Source: Chthonomonadia bacterium
GTDB lineage: Bacteria > Armatimonadota > HRBIN16
DNA: 64,000 nt
Assembly: GCA_013314755.1 (NCBI GenBank)
Contig: JABUFA010000005.1
Span: 1 to 64,000 of the forward strand
Direction of reading: 5' to 3'
Of this stretch, positions 60,600 to 64,000 are shown in pieces (the first letter of the stretch is position 1; each line of letters begins with the position of its first letter). A program made the translations under genes and the position numbers. Under the pieces are notes generated by a model. The model was given only the letters and a program-made list of their open reading frames with translations. It ran no database searches and had not been told where the DNA came from.

Positions 60600-61043
60600 A
60601 TGAGCCTGTTCCGTTCCCTGCAGATCAGTGCATCCGGGTTAACCGCTGAGCGGGTACGCCTGGACGTCATCGCCAACAACCTGGCAAACGTCAACACCAC
60701 GCGCACGGCGGCGGGAGGTCCCTACCGGCGCAAGATAGCGGTGCTGGAGGAGCGTCCCGTTGCCTTTGCCGATTTGCTGGGCGGGCAATCAAAACCGGCG
60801 ATAGGGCGAGGCGGCGTGCGCGTTGTCGGCATTGTGGAGGATACGGCTCCCGCTCAGCGCGTGTATAACCCGGGTCATCCCGATGCCGATGCGGACGGTT
60901 ACGTGCAGATGCCGAACGTTAATGTGGTCACAGAGATGGTGGACATGATTACCGCCACGCGCGCGTACGAGGCAAACGTCACCGCCATGAACGCGGCGAA
61001 GCAGATGGCTCTGCGCACGCTGGACATCGGCAGGAACGCATAA
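60600..61043 (+). CDS. flgC: Flagellar basal-body rod protein FlgC
   Basis: FlgC is another proximal rod subunit. The 147-residue product begins with FRSLQISASGLTAERVRLDV and IANNLANVNTTRT, and ends with PNVNVVTEMVDMITATRAYE, the typical FlgC helix pair. It starts three bases after flgB with GGAGGGAGA upstream. Confidence 0.95.
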   Translation: MSLFRSLQISASGLTAERVRLDVIANNLANVNTTRTAAGGPYRRKIAVLEERPVAFADLLGGQSKPAIGRGGVRVVGIVEDTAPAQRVYNPGHPDADADGYVQMPNVNVVTEMVDMITATRAYEANVTAMNAAKQMALRTLDIGRNA

Positions 61044-61056
61044 GGGGGGATAAGGG

Positions 61057-61359
61057 ATGGAGATTCGCTTGAATAGTGTGCTGCCCAACGCTGTGATCTC
61101 TGTGACCAGCACTTCTCGTTCCGAGGACCGCGACACCGTCCCTTCCTTCGCAGAGACCCTGCAGTCCGCTTTTGAGCGAATTAACCAGATGCAGAACGAT
61201 TCCGCCGAGCTGGCGCGCCAGTTTGCCGCGGGAGAGACCGACGACCTGGTGCGCGTGGTCACTGCGGCGGAGGAAGCCTCCGTTGCCCTGCAGCTCGCGG
61301 TGCAGGTGCGCAACAAAGTGGTGGAGGCGTATCAGGAAATCATGCGGATGCAGGTGTAA
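61057..61359 (+). CDS. fliE: Flagellar hook-basal body protein FliE
   Basis: FliE links the MS ring to the rod. The 100-residue product matches in length and in its C-terminal half (FAETLQSAFERINQMQNDSA, VTAAEEASVALQLAVQVRNK, VVEAYQEIMRMQV). The N-terminus is variable, as usual. It lies between flgC and fliF in the canonical order. Confidence 0.93.
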   Translation: MEIRLNSVLPNAVISVTSTSRSEDRDTVPSFAETLQSAFERINQMQNDSAELARQFAAGETDDLVRVVTAAEEASVALQLAVQVRNKVVEAYQEIMRMQV

Positions 61360-61362
61360 GCA

Positions 61363-62988
61363 ATGCTGGAACGTGTGCGCGAGTGGTGGCAGACCAGTGA
61401 CCGACAGACGCGCCTGATTGCCGTCGGCTCGGCGGTGGGTCTGGTGGTCGTGATGATAGCCCTCTCGTTCTGGGCAACTCAGCCCGAATGGGACGTGCTG
61501 TACACCGGTCTATCCCCAACCGATTCGGGCGCGATTGTAGCGCGTCTCAAGCAGGCGAAAGTGCCTTACCGCCTGTCGGCTGGGGGAAGCACCATTGAAG
61601 TGCCTGCCCAGCACCGCGACGAGATGTTGCTATCCTTAGCGGCGGAGGGACTGCCCAATCAGGGCACACTGGGCTACAGTCGGCTGGAGAAGCTGGGCTT
61701 TGGCACCACGCAGACGGTGGAACAGGAGACCACCCGAATCGCACACGAAGAGGCGTTGCAGAACACCATTTCGCGCCTTCAGCCGGTAGCCGGAGCACGA
61801 GTGCACATCACACCCGCCATCGATTCGCCCTTTGTGGGAGAGAAGAAGCCTGCCAAAGCGAGCGTGATGGTAGACCTGAAACCCGGTCAACAGCTCACCC
61901 GCGAGCAGATTGCGTCCATCGTGTTTCTGGTGTCGCGCAGTGTGGCAGGGCTGTCGCCAGAGAACGTGTCGGTGGTGGACGAGTACGCGAACCTGTTATG
62001 GGACGGCTCGCAGGCTTCCGATATGGCGCCCGGCGTGGCAAGCAATAAGCTGGAACTGGAGCGTGCATACGCCGAGACGGTCCAGCGCGAACTTCAACAG
62101 CAGCTGGATGCCGTCTTGGGACCGGGCAAATCGCGTCTGACCGTAACCGCCGAGCTGGACCTTGACCGCGAAGAGGTGAACCAGAAACAGATAGAGACCG
62201 GTCCCGATGGGCAGGGCACACCCATCAGTGAAACGCGAACCGAGGAGACCGTGCGCGGCGCAGGTCCGCGAGGCACGGGTGCTACCGGGGCTGTGCCCAC
62301 CTATCCGATGTCTCCTGCCGGTTCGCCCGGTGAGTACAAACACTCTTCCACCACCACCAACTACGAGGTGGGGCAGAGTACCATCCACCGGGTGAAGACG
62401 CCTGGCAGAGTGGTGCGCCTGTCGGTGGCGGCGATGATAGACGCCTCTGTGCCGCAGGAGCAGGTGGAGAAGGTACGCACCTTTCTGGAGGGAGCGGTTG
62501 GTGCGGAGGCAAACGACCCGAACCGCCGTTTTCGCGTGATTGTGGAAAGCATCCCGTTTGACAACACCTTAGCGAAAGAGGCGGAAGCGGCACGGAAGCA
62601 GTTTGCCAGCCGCCAGATCATCGACACCGCCCTGCGCTACCTGCCTCTGGCGATGCTGTTGATTGTTCTGCTGTTGCTGGCGAAGGCTCTGCGACCGGCG
62701 CGCGTGGCACAGACGCCGGAAGGCGTGGTGATGTCCCTGCCGGGTGGCACTTTGCCGGAGGAGGGCGCGGGTGCCAGTGAAGAGGAGCAACTGGCTGAGC
62801 AGGTGGCTGAAGCGGTCACCAGAAAAGCGCGAACTGCGGGTGAAGAGCTACCCGAGGAAGAGGTGGAGATTAAACCCATCCGCGAGCGCGTGGATGTGAA
62901 CCTCGAGAGCGTCATCCGGCTGGCGGACCAGAAGCCGGAGAAAGTGGCGATGTTGATCAAAGGCTGGCTGGCGGAGGATGAACGATAA
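61363..62988 (+). CDS. fliF: Flagellar MS-ring protein FliF
   Basis: FliF forms the MS ring in the inner membrane. The 541-residue protein has two membrane helices (about 19-37 and 425-445) flanking the periplasmic YscJ-like ring-building region with YTGLSPTDSGAIVARLKQAK, ARVHITPA and LSPENVSVVDEYANLLW. The C-terminal tail (VDVNLESVIRLADQKPEKVA and MLIKGWLAED) is the segment that binds FliG. Its stop overlaps the next start (TAATG). Confidence 0.96.
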   Translation: MLERVREWWQTSDRQTRLIAVGSAVGLVVVMIALSFWATQPEWDVLYTGLSPTDSGAIVARLKQAKVPYRLSAGGSTIEVPAQHRDEMLLSLAAEGLPNQGTLGYSRLEKLGFGTTQTVEQETTRIAHEEALQNTISRLQPVAGARVHITPAIDSPFVGEKKPAKASVMVDLKPGQQLTREQIASIVFLVSRSVAGLSPENVSVVDEYANLLWDGSQASDMAPGVASNKLELERAYAETVQRELQQQLDAVLGPGKSRLTVTAELDLDREEVNQKQIETGPDGQGTPISETRTEETVRGAGPRGTGATGAVPTYPMSPAGSPGEYKHSSTTTNYEVGQSTIHRVKTPGRVVRLSVAAMIDASVPQEQVEKVRTFLEGAVGAEANDPNRRFRVIVESIPFDNTLAKEAEAARKQFASRQIIDTALRYLPLAMLLIVLLLLAKALRPARVAQTPEGVVMSLPGGTLPEEGAGASEEEQLAEQVAEAVTRKARTAGEELPEEEVEIKPIRERVDVNLESVIRLADQKPEKVAMLIKGWLAEDER

Positions 62989-64000
62989 TGGCAAGGCAAA
63001 CTTCAACCTCTTCGCTGACGCATCGCCAGAAGGCGGCGGTGATGATTGTGGCGATGGGACCGGAGGTGGCGGGCAAAGTGCTGCGCCATCTGGACGAGGA
63101 TGAAGTGGAACAAATCACCCTGGAAATCGCCCGCATGGGCAAGATTGCGCCGGAGGTGCGCGAAGCCGTTATCGAAGAGTTCCACGAGCTGTGTGTGGCA
63201 CAGGAGTATATTGCCGAAGGTGGCTTACAGCACGCGCGGCAGGTGCTGGAGAACGCTTTTGGTCCTGAGAAAGCCAACGAGCTCATCACGCGCGTGATTC
63301 AGGCGATGCAGATTGTGCCGTTTGACTTCATCAAGAAGACCGACCCCAGCCAGCTGCTGAACTTCATTCAGGATGAACACCCGCAGACGATTGCACTGAT
63401 ACTGGCGTATCTGCCGCCCAACCACGCGGCGCAGGTGTTGCAGGGACTTCCGCCCGAACTGCGTGCAGAGGTGGCACACCGTATCGCGATTATGGACCGC
63501 ACCCCACCTGACGTGATTCGCGAGGTGGAGAAAGTGCTGGAGCGCAAGCTCTCGTCCGTGATTTCTCAGGACTTCACCACCGCGGGCGGCGTGAAGGCGC
63601 TGGTGGAGCTGTTGAACTGGGTGGACCGAACCAGCGAGCGCATGATACTGGACAGCCTCTCCGAGACCAACCCCGAGCTGGCGGAAGAGGTCAAGAAGAT
63701 GATGTTCGTCTTCGAGGACATCGTGCAGCTGGACGACCGCTCCATCCAGCAGGTGCTCAAAGAGGTGGATATGAAGGAGCTTGCGCTTGCGCTGAAGGGC
63801 TGCAGCGAGGAGGTACAGCAGCGCATCTTCAAGAACATGTCCGAACGTGCGGCGAACATGCTCAAGGAGGACATGGAGTTCATGGGTCCGGTGCGTCTGC
63901 GCAACGTAGAGGAGGCGCAGCAGCGCATCGTGGCAATCATCCGCCGTCTGGAGGAAGCGGGCGAAATCGTCATCGCGCGAGGCGGCGGTGCAGAAGAGAT
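62988..64000 (+). CDS. fliG: Flagellar motor switch protein FliG, 3' end cut
   Basis: FliG forms the switch ring of the rotor and contacts the stator and CheY-P-bound FliM. An open frame of 337 codons runs to the window edge without a stop; a full FliG has about 340 residues, so only the last few may be missing. Typical features are HRQKAAVMIVAMGPEVAGKV at the start, the middle-domain motif EHPQTIALILAYL (about 130-142), and the C-terminal charged helix DRSIQQVLKEVDMKELALAL that faces the stator. It overlaps the fliF stop by one base. Confidence 0.95.
   Translation, partial: MARQTSTSSLTHRQKAAVMIVAMGPEVAGKVLRHLDEDEVEQITLEIARMGKIAPEVREAVIEEFHELCVAQEYIAEGGLQHARQVLENAFGPEKANELITRVIQAMQIVPFDFIKKTDPSQLLNFIQDEHPQTIALILAYLPPNHAAQVLQGLPPELRAEVAHRIAIMDRTPPDVIREVEKVLERKLSSVISQDFTTAGGVKALVELLNWVDRTSERMILDSLSETNPELAEEVKKMMFVFEDIVQLDDRSIQQVLKEVDMKELALALKGCSEEVQQRIFKNMSERAANMLKEDMEFMGPVRLRNVEEAQQRIVAIIRRLEEAGEIVIARGGGAEE

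Overview
The window looks like chromosomal DNA of a motile, Gram-negative-type bacterium, most probably from the Armatimonadota. This is inferred from three things: a pilin-like protein with the long N-terminal signature and H-x9-DG ending common in that phylum, secreted proteins with PEP-CTERM-like tails, and dispersed hairpin repeats typical of such thermophile or metagenome genomes. Coding density is high, hand-counted G+C is about 58-60%, and many genes overlap by ATGA, GTGA or TTGA. No rRNA, tRNA, CRISPR array, insertion sequence or prophage was seen.

Layout. 1-4132: chemotaxis operon (cheC end, cheD, HDOD protein, cheR, cheY, cheX, a YjfB-like small protein, cheW), then a candidate leftward stand-alone small RNA (4175-4347) and an XdhC-like gene. 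5877-8742: a PEP-CTERM protein and a secreted TPR protein. 8748-12621 (leftward): hisG, ruvA, ruvB and two TPR proteins. 12953-17802 (rightward): OsmC, NfeD plus slipin, a DapA-family enzyme and a GT4 glycosyltransferase. 17784-21188 (leftward): a metal-efflux set (ArsR-type repressor with an apparent frameshift, CPx-type ATPase) with a DNA adenine methylase attached. 21660-29927: pilin-like protein, PurA-like/HTH protein, PurH, TSUP exporter, MetY, a UroD-like enzyme and an LCP protein. 30037-31353: a sigma factor fused to a degenerate GGDEF-like domain, the most unusual gene here.

31526-45438 holds a secreted protein, rhodanese, FGGY kinase, SDR, ValS, two glycosyltransferases, a clan GH-A hydrolase and a YjbQ protein. 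45445-50552 holds FtsK, a methyltransferase, a DUF1638 protein and a pectate-lyase-like protein. 50893-57710 is rich in secreted or carbohydrate-active proteins: a dockerin-like protein, a frameshifted repeat-rich surface protein, a GH9-like enzyme of lower G+C, and a GH76-like enzyme. 57780-60208 is a polysaccharide export and phosphatase cluster that runs directly into the flagellar basal-body operon flgB-flgC-fliE-fliF-fliG, which leaves the window inside or at the end of fliG.

Two families of dispersed repeats occupy most long intergenic gaps. Family A is built of short hairpins whose arms differ between copies by compensating changes (12754-12843, 21262-21637, 25527-25644). Family B is made of G/C-rich modules (5630-5746, 33320-33832, 39785-40130, 50620-50890). 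Most recognisable promoters have a TATAAT-like -10, a TTGACA-like -35 and a long 18-bp spacer.
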